Shown: positions 8,726 through 17,975, numbered from the stretch's first letter. The stretch is DNA of 64,000 nucleotides from UBA1361 sp041656375 (GCA_964410505.1 CAYPGR010000001.1:242326-306325), one strand, 5' to 3'. Numbers and translations: made by a program. Notes: a model not told the origin generated them from the sequence alone.

Positions 8726-9721
8726 CTATTTAAATAAATCTAATTTCAGTAATAATTTTTTCATACCTTCGACATCAAGTCTATTTGTGTTGTGGGAATG
8801 ATAGGCTTCTTTCTGAGAAAACTCTTTTAAGCCTTTCTCAATAAATTTGTCATAGTTTAGATTTCGATTATCAGCAGGTATTCTAAAGAATCCTGGAAGG
8901 TCAATGGCTTTTACCATTTCTTCTTGGGTAACAAGTACTTCATAGAGCTTCTCACCGTGTCTTGTACCAATTGAAACTGGCATTTGATTGACGCCCTTAA
9001 GTTCAAGAACCGCTTTCGCTAAAGTATCAATCGTTGCCGCAGGTGCTTTTTGAACAAATAAGTCACCTTGTTGACCATGTTCAAATGCATATAAGACAAG
9101 ATCCACAGCGTCTTCTAGGGTCATCATGAAGCGAGTCATATCTGGATTTGTGATGGTGATTGGTTTACCTTCTGCTATCTGATCAAGGAATAACGGAATT
9201 ACTGATCCTCTAGAGGCCATGACATTTCCATAACGAGTGAGGCATAAAACAGTATCATTTGGACGTAGTTGACGGGATCTGGCGACGACATTTTTTTCCA
9301 TTAGGGCTTTACTCATACCCATCGCATTGATTGGATAGGCGGCTTTATCAGTCGATAAGAAAATTGCTTTTTTCACACCATTTTTGACGCAAGCGCTAAT
9401 GACATTATCACTCCCGAGAACATTCGTTTTTACTGCCTCTATTGGGTAGAATTCACAAGATGGCACTTGTTTGAGTGCCGCCGCATGGAAAACATAGTCT
9501 ACACCAATGAAAGAACCTTCTATTGAACTATAATCCCGCACATCCCCAATGTAGAATTTTAATTTCTCATTATTATATATTTTCCTCATATCCTCTTGTT
9601 TTTTTTCATCGCGTGAAAGAATTCTAATTTCCTTTACTTCAGAATTAAGAAATCTGCTTAGTACAGCATTACCAAAGGAACCAGTACCGCCTGTAATTAG
9701 TAATATTCTATCTTTAAACAT
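8726..9721 (-). CDS. capE: UDP-GlcNAc 4,6-dehydratase/5-epimerase, FnlA/CapE type
   Basis: A 331-residue extended short-chain dehydrogenase: LLITGGTGSFGNAVL at the N-terminus, HAAALKQVPSCE, and LSTDKAAYPINAMG, where the usual YxxxK tyrosine is replaced by MxxxK, as is typical of this inverting dehydratase family (CapE, WbjB, FlaA1/PseB). It starts UDP-L-FucNAc synthesis from UDP-GlcNAc. PseB-type activity is excluded mainly by the neighbours CapF and CapG. I chose ATG 9721 over 9727 because AAAGGAGA is then at proper distance; it overlaps the preceding gene by 8 bases. Confidence 0.9.
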   Translation of the reverse strand: MFKDRILLITGGTGSFGNAVLSRFLNSEVKEIRILSRDEKKQEDMRKIYNNEKLKFYIGDVRDYSSIEGSFIGVDYVFHAAALKQVPSCEFYPIEAVKTNVLGSDNVISACVKNGVKKAIFLSTDKAAYPINAMGMSKALMEKNVVARSRQLRPNDTVLCLTRYGNVMASRGSVIPLFLDQIAEGKPITITNPDMTRFMMTLEDAVDLVLYAFEHGQQGDLFVQKAPAATIDTLAKAVLELKGVNQMPVSIGTRHGEKLYEVLVTQEEMVKAIDLPGFFRIPADNRNLNYDKFIEKGLKEFSQKEAYHSHNTNRLDVEGMKKLLLKLDLFK

Positions 9722-10910
9722 TATCATTTTCTCCTTTCAAAGAAACGGTTTTCATTATAGTGTACTTATACTTAGCGGGGTTAACAAGTGGATTGAAGTA
9801 TCTTTTAATGATTTCTTTTCTAACATTTTCATCGACGGAAGTATTAGGTTTGGTTTTGATGCTTGAAACAAAATCCCTTAACCCTAAATGATCATTAGGA
9901 TTGAGTAAGTGAGTTAAGCTATCAGAGTTTAAAATTGAATGCATTTTTGACTCCGGTTCTATTGTGAAAATAAGAGCGGAACCAGTTTCAAGGCAGAATG
10001 CTAGTTTGCTCGGTAGAGCGGTTTTGAAAACATAAGGTTTCAATGTTATCAAATTAATGTCAACCGTTGCATAAGTTGAATACATATTTTGAAGTAAATC
10101 AGGGTCAAAAAATAAAACATTCTTAATATTTTCCTTGCTTGCATAGGATTCTAATTCTTTTCTGTGATAACCCGTTCCTTGAATGACATATAAAATTTCT
10201 TTATCTTCAGTATATTTTGCGGCGTTTAGAATCATTTTAACATTTTGAAACTTCCCAATATTTCCTGCATATAAAACGACAAATTTATCTTGCAAATTGT
10301 GTTTTTTTTTAAAATCAAAATCAGGATTAATAACATAGTGGCTTGCCCAATTGTGAATTACAGAAATCTTAGAATGATTTACGCCCATTTTAGTAATTTC
10401 AGTTTTCATGTCATCGGATATAGTGATAATTTCGTCTGCATATCGAAAAAGTTTTTTTGTCATTATTGAAAATGGTCTGTAGATTAATCTTTTTATTTTG
10501 CTTTTTCCAATTACATTATTTGGAAAGATATCTTGGGCGTTATAAACAACTTTCGCTTTAGTGTGTTTTTTTATGTAGGAAACGATAAAGTATGCAAGAG
10601 GCGAAGATTGAACAAAGTAAACAGGAACATCAACTGAATTATTTTTTAGGAAATCCTTTATTTTATGAAAATAGATGAAGTCATTAATGTATCGTGTTAG
10701 TAAATTTCTCTTGGAAACTCTCTTTGTTGAAAAAGAGATGTTTGTCACAAATTCAGAATCGTGTACCGGGTTTTTTCCTTTTTGAAAAATAACAATTTTT
10801 TCATCCTTGAATTCAGAAAAAATATCTTTTAGCAAATGAACAGAGGGCCCCTGCTCATTCATATTTATGCTAAGAATAAAACAACAATTCGCTTTAATGT
10901 AGTTTTTCAT
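9714..10910 (-). CDS. WbuB-like GT4 glycosyltransferase
   Basis: A 398-residue GT-B glycosyltransferase. It has an N-terminal domain with YNAQDIFPNNVIG and the donor-binding middle VVLYAGNIGKFQN, both typical of WbuB/FnlD-type enzymes that transfer FucNAc in O-antigen and capsule loci. The match to the adjacent UDP-L-FucNAc genes makes that sugar the likely donor (inference). It is the first gene of the minus-strand operon and overlaps the next gene by 8 bases. Confidence 0.85.
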   Translation of the reverse strand: MKNYIKANCCFILSINMNEQGPSVHLLKDIFSEFKDEKIVIFQKGKNPVHDSEFVTNISFSTKRVSKRNLLTRYINDFIYFHKIKDFLKNNSVDVPVYFVQSSPLAYFIVSYIKKHTKAKVVYNAQDIFPNNVIGKSKIKRLIYRPFSIMTKKLFRYADEIITISDDMKTEITKMGVNHSKISVIHNWASHYVINPDFDFKKKHNLQDKFVVLYAGNIGKFQNVKMILNAAKYTEDKEILYVIQGTGYHRKELESYASKENIKNVLFFDPDLLQNMYSTYATVDINLITLKPYVFKTALPSKLAFCLETGSALIFTIEPESKMHSILNSDSLTHLLNPNDHLGLRDFVSSIKTKPNTSVDENVRKEIIKRYFNPLVNPAKYKYTIMKTVSLKGENDNV

Positions 10911-10949
10911 TTATGCCCCGTTATTACTTATCCATTGATTCATGAAATT

Positions 10950-10978
10950 ATTGTATCAAAATATATGTGTCCGGTCAC
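10950..10978 (-). promoter_or_regulatory. Candidate promoter of the capE-F-G operon
   Basis: On the minus strand GTGACC (10978-10973) is followed after 17 bases by TACAAT (10955-10950). It is placed about 40 bases before the first operon start at 10910. The -35 match is moderate. Confidence 0.45.
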
Positions 10979-11018
10979 TTTTATTTATCCTATCAATGTT
11001 TAAATCATTTCTTTTTTA

Positions 11019-11024
11019 TATAAT
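11019..11024 (+). promoter_or_regulatory. -10 box of the phosphonate operon
   Basis: A perfect TATAAT lies 60 bases before the chosen start of the TagF-like gene. No good -35 hexamer is visible 17 bases upstream. This gives back-to-back promoters for the two halves of the glycan locus within about 70 bases. Confidence 0.5.
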
Positions 11025-11083
11025 AATAATGGAGTCTTTTATTGATGGGATTTAGGGTCTACTTACGGAAAGGCAGCATAAAC

Positions 11084-12268
11084 ATGAAAAATAAATTGGA
11101 ATATCTAATAAAGAATAACATCTTCATACAATGGTTGTATAAGACAATCGGTGGTGTTCTATTTAGATTTATTGGCCTATTTGTTCATCAGGACGAACAT
11201 CTTATTTTGTTGACTGGCCAGGCGGGCTTAATTAATGATAGCCCTCTTGTCATATATAACAGTATCAAATCTGAGTCTAAATATAATAAATATAAGCTGA
11301 TATGGGGGGTAAAAGATCCGAAAAAGTTCCCAACTTATGATGTTGTTAAAATGGACACATTTAAGTATTTTCTTACGGCTCTAAAGGCTAAGTATTGGGT
11401 TGCATCAGTAAACATCGAGAGGGGATTAAGATTTAAAAAAAGAAATACTAAATATTTGCATACTTGGCACGGAATTCCAATCAAGAAAATTGGAAATGCA
11501 ACTGGAAAAAGAAGAGATTTTAATTTTTCTAATGTCGATTATTTCACCGTCTCTAGTGAGTATGAAGTACCGATATATATCAATGATTTCAGGGTGAAGT
11601 CGACCTCTATAATTAGAACTGGGATGCCGAGGAACGAAGAATTATATGATCGCTACGATTCAGAATATCTTCAGAAACTAAAACTAAAAATGAATATTCC
11701 AACAAACAAAAAAATCATTCTTTTCGCTCCTACCTGGCGAGATAGTAATGACCTTGGGAAAAATTACGACATCAGCATACCAGTTGATTTTAAGGAATGG
11801 AAAAAGAAACTTGGTTCTCAATATGTCGTGCTTTTCCGTGCCCATCCCTTGACGACCCGTTTATTAAATTTTGAGTTTGATGATTTTATTTTGAATTTCA
11901 GCGATTATTCCGCGGTTAATGACTTGCTACTGGTATCTGACTTAGTAATTACGGACTACTCGGGGATAATGTTTGATTTCTTAGCAACCCTCGATAACGA
12001 ACCAGAAAGAAGGGTGATACTTTATCCATATGATTTAGATGAATATAAGCGTAACCGAGGTATATATTTGATTTATGAAAGTGAGTTTGAAGGACTTTAT
12101 ACTAGAAGCCAAGATCATTTGCTCAAAATGGTTCTTTTAGAAAAAGAGTATAATGAGGCGAAGTTAAAAGAGATTCGAAAAAAGTTTCTTGTTTTCGGTG
12201 GTAATGCCACACAGCAATGCTTAAATTATTTATTTAAAGAAATAATCAATAAAGGAGAATTACAATGA
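11084..12268 (+). CDS. CDP-glycerol glycerophosphotransferase family (TagF/TagB-like)
   Basis: A 394-residue member of the Glyphos_transf family. Diagnostic parts are TWHGIPIKKIG, SEYEVPIY, IIRTGMPRNEELY, LFAPTWRDS, FRAHPL and VSDLVITDYSGIMFDFL, including the two histidines used by teichoic-acid polymerases to move a phospho-alcohol from a CDP-linked donor. No separate tagD or CDP-glycerol synthesis gene is in the window, and the next three genes make a phosphonate and activate it. I therefore infer that the donor may be CMP-hydroxyethylphosphonate rather than CDP-glycerol. Start ATG 11084 follows GGAAAGG; an in-frame earlier start at 11042 has no ribosome site. It overlaps the PEP mutase gene by 4 bases. 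Confidence 0.85.
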   Translation: MKNKLEYLIKNNIFIQWLYKTIGGVLFRFIGLFVHQDEHLILLTGQAGLINDSPLVIYNSIKSESKYNKYKLIWGVKDPKKFPTYDVVKMDTFKYFLTALKAKYWVASVNIERGLRFKKRNTKYLHTWHGIPIKKIGNATGKRRDFNFSNVDYFTVSSEYEVPIYINDFRVKSTSIIRTGMPRNEELYDRYDSEYLQKLKLKMNIPTNKKIILFAPTWRDSNDLGKNYDISIPVDFKEWKKKLGSQYVVLFRAHPLTTRLLNFEFDDFILNFSDYSAVNDLLLVSDLVITDYSGIMFDFLATLDNEPERRVILYPYDLDEYKRNRGIYLIYESEFEGLYTRSQDHLLKMVLLEKEYNEAKLKEIRKKFLVFGGNATQQCLNYLFKEIINKGELQ

Positions 12269-13569
12269 GTAGAGTCTATATTGCGATCGGAGCAGATATC
12301 CTTCATCCCGGCCATTTAAATGTCATCAATGAAGGAGCAAAATACGGAAATGTTATCATTGGTCTTTTATCGGATGAAGCAATTGCATCCTATAAAAGAG
12401 TGCCAATCTATAACTATGAAATACGTAAAGAAATATTTAACAACCTGAAAAATGTCTCTGAAGTAGTAGCACAAGATTCACTTGACTACACTGAAAATTT
12501 GAGAAGATTAAAACCTGACTTCGTGGTTCATGGGGATGACTGGCGGGAAGGTGTTCAACAAAGAGTGCGTGAACGTGTTATTGAAGTACTTAATGAGTGG
12601 GGTGGAAAGCTTATAGAAGTACCCTATACACGCGGGTTTAGTTCTACAACCACCCAATCTGAATTAACTAAGGATTTAAAGTCTCCGGATTATCGTCGGG
12701 GCTTATTGAAAAAAATGCTTCACCTAAAGCCTTTCGTCAATGTGATGGAAGCTTCAAATGGATTATCAGGTTTAATTGTAGAAAATACAAGTGTGATTGA
12801 TAAAGAAACGGGATTACCACGGTCTTTTGATGCCATGTGGATTTCTTCTCTTTGTGATTCCACCTTCAAAGGAAAACCAGATATTGAATTAGTTGACCTA
12901 ACAAGCAGAATTAATACCATTAATGAAATTATGGATGTAACTACTAAGCCAATTATTTTAGATGGCGATACCGGTGGTAAAGAAGAACACTTTGTGTTTA
13001 ATGTCAAAACATTAGAACGGATCGGTGTTTCAGCGATTATTGTGGAAGACAAAACCGGACTTAAAAAGAATTCTCTTTTTGGGACCGATGTTGTTCAAAC
13101 CCTTGAAGATCCTCATGTTTTTGCCCACAAGATTAAAGCAGGTAAACAAGCCTTAACAACACGTGACTTCTTAATTTTTGCTCGTCTTGAAAGTTTGATT
13201 GCTGGCAAAGATATTGCCGATGCAATGATGAGAGCTAAACTCTATATTGAGGCTGGTGCTGATGGAATTATGATCCATAGCAAAAGTAAAACAGGTGAAG
13301 ACATTATTGAATTCATTAGACAATTTAGAGAATACAGTAAAGATATTCCGGTTGTTGTCGTGCCAACTTCATATAATCATTTCACAGAAAAAGAACTTGC
13401 AGAAAAGGGAGCAAATATTATTATCCATGCCAATCACTTATTAAGAGCGGCATACCCTGCAATGGTGAAAGCAGCTGAGTCTATTCTGACGAATGGTAGA
13501 AGCAAAGAAGCGGATGAATTCTGCTTACCAATTAAAAAAGTCTTAACACTGATCCCAGGGGGAGAGTAA
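12265..13569 (+). CDS. aepX: Phosphoenolpyruvate mutase with N-terminal cytidylyltransferase-like domain
   Basis: A 434-residue two-domain protein. Residues ~1-140 are a TagD-like nucleotidyltransferase (ADILHPGHLNVI with the HxGH motif; GFSSTTTQ near the end). Residues ~145-434 are PEP mutase, with ILDGDTGG and the diagnostic EDKTGLKKNS loop that separates mutases from isocitrate-lyase relatives. The mutase makes phosphonopyruvate from PEP, forming the C-P bond. Long forms with this N-terminal domain are known in glycan-linked phosphonate loci. Order and 1-base spacing to the decarboxylase make an operon certain in practice. Confidence 0.95.
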   Translation: MSRVYIAIGADILHPGHLNVINEGAKYGNVIIGLLSDEAIASYKRVPIYNYEIRKEIFNNLKNVSEVVAQDSLDYTENLRRLKPDFVVHGDDWREGVQQRVRERVIEVLNEWGGKLIEVPYTRGFSSTTTQSELTKDLKSPDYRRGLLKKMLHLKPFVNVMEASNGLSGLIVENTSVIDKETGLPRSFDAMWISSLCDSTFKGKPDIELVDLTSRINTINEIMDVTTKPIILDGDTGGKEEHFVFNVKTLERIGVSAIIVEDKTGLKKNSLFGTDVVQTLEDPHVFAHKIKAGKQALTTRDFLIFARLESLIAGKDIADAMMRAKLYIEAGADGIMIHSKSKTGEDIIEFIRQFREYSKDIPVVVVPTSYNHFTEKELAEKGANIIIHANHLLRAAYPAMVKAAESILTNGRSKEADEFCLPIKKVLTLIPGGE

Positions 13570-13570
13570 A

Positions 13571-14689
13571 ATGATTGATACAAAAAGTTTTTATGATTAT
13601 CTTTTAAAAAGTGGTGTTGATGCCTTCTATGGCGTCCCTGATTCCCTTTTAAAAGATATTTGTGCGTATATTACTAAAAATGCGCCTAGTGAGAAACATA
13701 TTATCACTGCTAATGAAGGTAACGCTGTTGCCCTTGCCTGTGGACATTATTTAGCGACTGGAAAACCCGCTCTTGTCTATTTACAAAATAGTGGACTTGG
13801 GAATATTGTTAATCCGCTGATCTCTCTAGCGGATGAAGATGTCTATAATATCCCCGTTCTTTTTATGATTGGATGGCGGGGTGAACCAGGCACAAAAGAT
13901 GAACCACAACATAAAAAACAAGGAAAGATTACCTTAAGTACCCTTGAAACATTGGGTGTTAAGACGATTGTTATTGACGATAATTTTGAGTCTGCAATCG
14001 ATGAAGCCATGCTTTTTATGAAAAAGACATTAAAGTCCGTTGCGTTAGTCATTAAAAAAGATACTTTCTCTAAAGTTAAACTGGCTCTACCTCGTGATCA
14101 ATTCCTCATGACACGTGAAGAAGCACTAGGTGTTGTGATGAACCAAATCGATGAGAAGAGTGTGATTGTAAGCACGACCGGTAAAACAAGCCGTGAAGTA
14201 TTTGAAATCCGGCAAAAAGCCGGTCAAACCCATGAAAAGGACTTTTTAACCGTCGGTTCAATGGGACACGCTAGTTCGATTGCCTTAGGCATTTCACTCG
14301 CCAATAGAAAGAAAGTTTATTGTGTCGATGGTGATGGGGCGATGCTCATGCACTTAGGTGGACTAGGTGTCGCAGCCATGAACGCACCGAAGAACTTTAA
14401 ATATATTGTGATTAATAATGGTGCTCATGAATCAGTTGGTGGACAACCAACGATCGCGTTAGCGCTCAACAACAAGAAAATCCTAGAAGGTCTTGGATTC
14501 TCAAAAGTATATGAGGCAAAAAGCATTCAAGATGTCAAAGAAATGTTTCCCAAGTTTAATCGTAAAGCCAAGGCCGCTTTTGTCATTTATGTGAATCAAG
14601 GCAGTCGTGATGACCTAGGTCGACCAACAACCACACCAGTTGAAAATAAAGAAGCCCTTATGAAGTTCTTACGGAAAACGAGAAAGTAA
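13571..14689 (+). CDS. aepY: Phosphonopyruvate decarboxylase
   Basis: A 372-residue thiamine-diphosphate enzyme of usual family length. Seen are GVPDSLLKDI near the N-terminus, the catalytic Glu in TANEGNAVALA, LQNSGLGN, and the ThDP/Mg site GDGAMLMHLGG with NNGAHESVGGQPT. It drives the unfavourable mutase reaction forward by turning phosphonopyruvate into phosphonoacetaldehyde. It sits directly after aepX, and its stop overlaps the start of the following fusion gene by one base. Confidence 0.95.
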   Translation: MIDTKSFYDYLLKSGVDAFYGVPDSLLKDICAYITKNAPSEKHIITANEGNAVALACGHYLATGKPALVYLQNSGLGNIVNPLISLADEDVYNIPVLFMIGWRGEPGTKDEPQHKKQGKITLSTLETLGVKTIVIDDNFESAIDEAMLFMKKTLKSVALVIKKDTFSKVKLALPRDQFLMTREEALGVVMNQIDEKSVIVSTTGKTSREVFEIRQKAGQTHEKDFLTVGSMGHASSIALGISLANRKKVYCVDGDGAMLMHLGGLGVAAMNAPKNFKYIVINNGAHESVGGQPTIALALNNKKILEGLGFSKVYEAKSIQDVKEMFPKFNRKAKAAFVIYVNQGSRDDLGRPTTTPVENKEALMKFLRKTRK

Positions 14690-16500
14690 TGAAGGCCTTT
14701 ATCTTTAATAGTGGGGTTGGTTCCCGTTTAGGGGAATTAACTAAAGATAGACCAAAAGGTCTTGTTGAACTCAAAAGTGGTGAAACGATACTTGGTCGTC
14801 AATTACGTCTTTTAAGTATGGCTGGAATTAAACATATTATTATCTCCACAGGCTATAAAGAAGAAACAATTAAAGAGTTCTGTGAGAAAGAGTTTCCTGA
14901 TTTAGATGTTACGTTCGTTTTCAATCCAATTTTTGATAAAACGAATAGTATTTATTCAATGTTTCTTGCGGAAAAATACTTCGACCGAAATTTTATTATT
15001 ATGCACGGGGATCTTGTTTTTGATGAAGGCATCTTAGAAGCTTTAATTCATGATGAGAGACCTAATCTTGCTTGTATCAATACTACAATTCCAAAACCAC
15101 CAAAAGATTTCAAAGGACGGGTGAAGGAAGGAAAACTCCAACAGATATCGGTTAACATATTTGAAGAACATGATTATGCTTTACAACCCCTATATAAACT
15201 TGATCATAATTTAATTAAATCCTGGTTTAGAGTGATGAAAGATTATATTGATAAAAATAATGTAAATGTATATGCCGAAAACGCCTTAAATGAAGTGCTT
15301 CCAAACTTCAATGTTGAAGTAATTGATTATAAAGATCATTACTTAGAAGAAATTGATAATCTTGAAGACTATGAACGGGTTAGCAATGATATTCGGCTTT
15401 TTGATTTTAGAAATCAGAAAGTATATGAAGGAGATTTTTTGATTAATGTTGATGAAGTGCTCAGAATGCATGATTTTAAAAGACCGTTTATTGTCTATAG
15501 TCGTGCTGCCACAAGAAATCCTGATTATAAAAAATACCTAGAAAACTTTGAAGCCAGCTTTTTTAATGGCTATTCTCCTAACCCAAAATATGAAGAAGTG
15601 GTCGCGGGCGTTACTCAATTCAGGGCGCATAACGCAGATGTTATTATTGCAATCGGTGGCGGTTCCTGTCTTGATGTAGCAAAGGCCATCAAACTCTTTT
15701 CAAAACTTAATCCGTCGATTAATTATCTAAAACAAAAACCAGTATTTGTGAATACACCTCTTATTGCCGTTCCCACTACTGCCGGAACTGGAAGTGAAGC
15801 GACACGTTATTCAGTTATTTATGAAAACGGAGAAAAACAATCATTGACTCATGATTGTATCTTTCCTGACTTTGTTATTAGTGACGCTACTTTTTTACAT
15901 GATCTTCCAGATTATCATCGTCGTTCTTCACTCCTTGATGCATTTTGTCAAGCAGTTGAAGGATACTGGGCAAAGGCATCAAACGCTGAAGCTAGAGAAT
16001 ATAGTAGAAAAGCGATTGTTCTCTTCTTACACACATATAAACATTATTTAGCGGGTCATCCTTTTGTTAATCCACGAATTATGAAAGTTGCCTATTTAGC
16101 GGGGAAATCAATTAATATCACAGCGACGACTGCGCCCCACGCAATGAGTTATAAACTAACATCACTAACTGGTATTGCACATGGACATGCTGTAAGTCTT
16201 ACACTGCCTTATGTATATCAATATATGGTTAATCATTTGAATGGCGAAAAAGAACTAGACGATACTTTTGATAATCTTGCAAGTATTTTTGAAATGACCA
16301 AAGATAAATTATTCGGTGTTCTCAAATCGATTATTTCTGAATTCGAACTTGATAAGCCTGTCATCAATCACCTTCAGTTAGAAGAGCTTGTGAATGCTGT
16401 TAATCCTGAAAGATTGAGTAATAATCCACTAAATTTAACTAAAAATGCCATAAAAGACATTTATTTGAGTGCATTAAGTCCAGATAAGTTACGTCTTTAA
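14689..16500 (+). CDS. Fusion: phosphonate cytidylyltransferase (PntC-like) + iron alcohol dehydrogenase
   Basis: A 603-residue fusion. Residues ~1-235 are a sugar-nucleotidyltransferase-type domain (FNSGVGSRLGEL, RPKGLVEL, MHGDLVFDEG), related to PntC, which forms CMP-phosphonates. Residues ~245-603 are a group III iron alcohol dehydrogenase: AIGGGSCLDVAKAIKL for the nucleotide, VPTTAGTGSEATRYS, LLDAFCQAVEG, and APHAMSY/IAHGHAVS carrying metal histidines. Such dehydrogenases reduce phosphonoacetaldehyde to 2-hydroxyethylphosphonate. No transaminase for the more common aminoethylphosphonate is present. The fused protein would therefore make and activate hydroxyethylphosphonate (inference). 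Last gene before the initiating transferase. Confidence 0.88.
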   Translation: MKAFIFNSGVGSRLGELTKDRPKGLVELKSGETILGRQLRLLSMAGIKHIIISTGYKEETIKEFCEKEFPDLDVTFVFNPIFDKTNSIYSMFLAEKYFDRNFIIMHGDLVFDEGILEALIHDERPNLACINTTIPKPPKDFKGRVKEGKLQQISVNIFEEHDYALQPLYKLDHNLIKSWFRVMKDYIDKNNVNVYAENALNEVLPNFNVEVIDYKDHYLEEIDNLEDYERVSNDIRLFDFRNQKVYEGDFLINVDEVLRMHDFKRPFIVYSRAATRNPDYKKYLENFEASFFNGYSPNPKYEEVVAGVTQFRAHNADVIIAIGGGSCLDVAKAIKLFSKLNPSINYLKQKPVFVNTPLIAVPTTAGTGSEATRYSVIYENGEKQSLTHDCIFPDFVISDATFLHDLPDYHRRSSLLDAFCQAVEGYWAKASNAEAREYSRKAIVLFLHTYKHYLAGHPFVNPRIMKVAYLAGKSINITATTAPHAMSYKLTSLTGIAHGHAVSLTLPYVYQYMVNHLNGEKELDDTFDNLASIFEMTKDKLFGVLKSIISEFELDKPVINHLQLEELVNAVNPERLSNNPLNLTKNAIKDIYLSALSPDKLRL

Positions 16501-16546
16501 TTTGATTTATGTTAATATATTTTTTGACTGAAAGGGGCCAGCAAAT

Positions 16547-17335
16547 ATGTTTAAACCAATCAAAAGAATATTCGATTTCATTCTTTCTCTTCTTGCTATC
16601 ATTATTCTTAGCCCCCTATTTATTTTTGTTGCCATTCTTGTGCGCTTAAATTTGGGATCGCCAGTTCTTTTTCGGCAAAAAAGAGTAGGGCAATATAACA
16701 AAGTCTTCACCTTATATAAATTTCGTTCAATGCGTGTTGCCTTCGACAATGATGGTAACCTTTTACCAGATGATCAAAGATTAACTAAATTTGGTCTTTT
16801 TTTACGCAAAACGAGTATTGATGAGCTACCCCAATTGTTTAATATTCTTTTTGGTCAGATGACCATCATTGGTCCTCGACCGAAAACAATATTTGAAACC
16901 CTTCTTATGCAGAATACAAGTTATGTTTATAGAACCGCAATTAAGCCGGGATTAAGTAGTTGGTCTGTTATTCATGGACGCAACAATATTCGCAATGATG
17001 CTGCCCTGACCTATGATTTAGAGCATGTAGCAAGAGACTCCTTTGGTCTTGATGTAAAAATATTTTTAAAAACAATTCTAATGGTATTAAAAGGTTCAGG
17101 CATTTCTACTGAAGGACATGCCACGTTTTTACACCTTAGTGATTTCTTACTTGAACATAAATTAATGACCAAAGAACAAGTTGTATCACTTCGTCAACAA
17201 TCGCTTGAAGTAGAAAGACAAAAATTAAAATATATTCCTTTAGAAATAACGAAGCATGATTTTATTAGTAAACGTCGTGAATTTCGAAAAATCAAAAAGA
17301 ACTTTACGCCCCAAGCCACACCGACTTGGGAATAA
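16547..17335 (+). CDS. Undecaprenyl-phosphate sugar-phosphate transferase (initiating enzyme)
   Basis: A 262-residue polyisoprenyl-phosphate hexose-1-phosphate transferase (WcaJ/PglC/Cps2E C-terminal type). It has one N-terminal membrane helix (residues ~8-32), then FRQKRVGQ, LYKFRSMR, LRKTSIDELPQLFNIL and IGPRP, all classic. It transfers the first sugar phosphate to undecaprenyl phosphate and so starts each glycan unit. The C-terminal tail after residue ~215 is longer than in minimal enzymes. SD GAAAGGGG precedes ATG 16547; transcription ends at the hairpin near 17360. Confidence 0.93.
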   Translation: MFKPIKRIFDFILSLLAIIILSPLFIFVAILVRLNLGSPVLFRQKRVGQYNKVFTLYKFRSMRVAFDNDGNLLPDDQRLTKFGLFLRKTSIDELPQLFNILFGQMTIIGPRPKTIFETLLMQNTSYVYRTAIKPGLSSWSVIHGRNNIRNDAALTYDLEHVARDSFGLDVKIFLKTILMVLKGSGISTEGHATFLHLSDFLLEHKLMTKEQVVSLRQQSLEVERQKLKYIPLEITKHDFISKRREFRKIKKNFTPQATPTWE

Positions 17336-17353
17336 CGATAATAATACAATGAA

Positions 17354-17380
17354 AGAATCATCCAACTTTAAGGATGTTTT
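17354..17380 (+). terminator. Probable terminator of the glycan operon
   Basis: A short stem CATCC/GGATG around an 8-base loop is followed by TTTT, 25-45 bases after the stop of the sugar-phosphate transferase gene. It is weak but well placed. Confidence 0.5.
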
Positions 17381-17397
17381 AAGTTTATACTTTATAG

Positions 17398-17403
17398 TAT
17401 AAT
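17398..17403 (+). promoter_or_regulatory. -10 box of the 2H phosphoesterase operon
   Basis: TATAAT lies 33 bases before ATG 17436, with GGGAGG as ribosome site in between. The -35 region is poor. Confidence 0.5.
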
Positions 17404-17435
17404 AACTATGAATCCGAGATTGGGAGGAAGATATT

Positions 17436-17975
17436 ATGAATACTGTCCTAAAAGATTACTTTGTCATCTTAGTGCTTGATGATGATACCTCATTAAGAGT
17501 ACGTACTTTAAAACTAACGGACAAAGACTTTAAAGTCCCTTATCGTAACTTCTATCCCCATATTAATATTGGTCGCTTCCTTGAAGCGGATAAAAACGTG
17601 GTTGTGAAAGCCATGAAAAAAGTATCCAAAATGATCAATGAATTTGAAATTGATATTAATAACGTTGAAATGTTAACTGAGTACTTAATGGTGTTGACCT
17701 TTGCTAAAAGTGACAAATTAAACTTCATCCACGAAAAGATCCATGAACTCACCCCTTATGAGTCAGACGAATGGACATCGCCAAAATTAGGCAAGTTCGT
17801 TCCTCATATTTCTATTTATTACAACCCCGGAGAAGATGTCCGCGAAATGCATAAACATTACTTAAGCGTCTTTAAACCTTTTAAAGGGAAAGTTGTAGCC
17901 CTTGAACTCAGTGAATATGATGGCCAAAGCTTTAGAGTGTCGCACCGTTATGAATTAAAGAAGAGACTCTTTTAA
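17436..17975 (+). CDS. 2H-phosphoesterase-like protein
   Basis: A 179-residue protein with two spaced histidine motifs, FYPHINIG (His42) and FVPHISIYY (His124), each at the end of a hydrophobic strand. This is the arrangement of the 2H phosphoesterase superfamily (LigT/YjcG-like), which cleaves or forms 2',5'- or cyclic phosphodiester bonds in RNA or nucleotides. The first motif has Asn where Thr/Ser is usual. The substrate is unknown. The stop directly abuts the MazG-like gene, so the two are likely a functional nucleotide-processing pair. Confidence 0.7.
   Translation: MNTVLKDYFVILVLDDDTSLRVRTLKLTDKDFKVPYRNFYPHINIGRFLEADKNVVVKAMKKVSKMINEFEIDINNVEMLTEYLMVLTFAKSDKLNFIHEKIHELTPYESDEWTSPKLGKFVPHISIYYNPGEDVREMHKHYLSVFKPFKGKVVALELSEYDGQSFRVSHRYELKKRLF

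Noticed and set aside
14689..16500. Two separate genes misjoined by a sequencing error
   Set aside because: The linker between the two domains is continuous, with no stop or start context and no frame change, so a true fusion is more likely.
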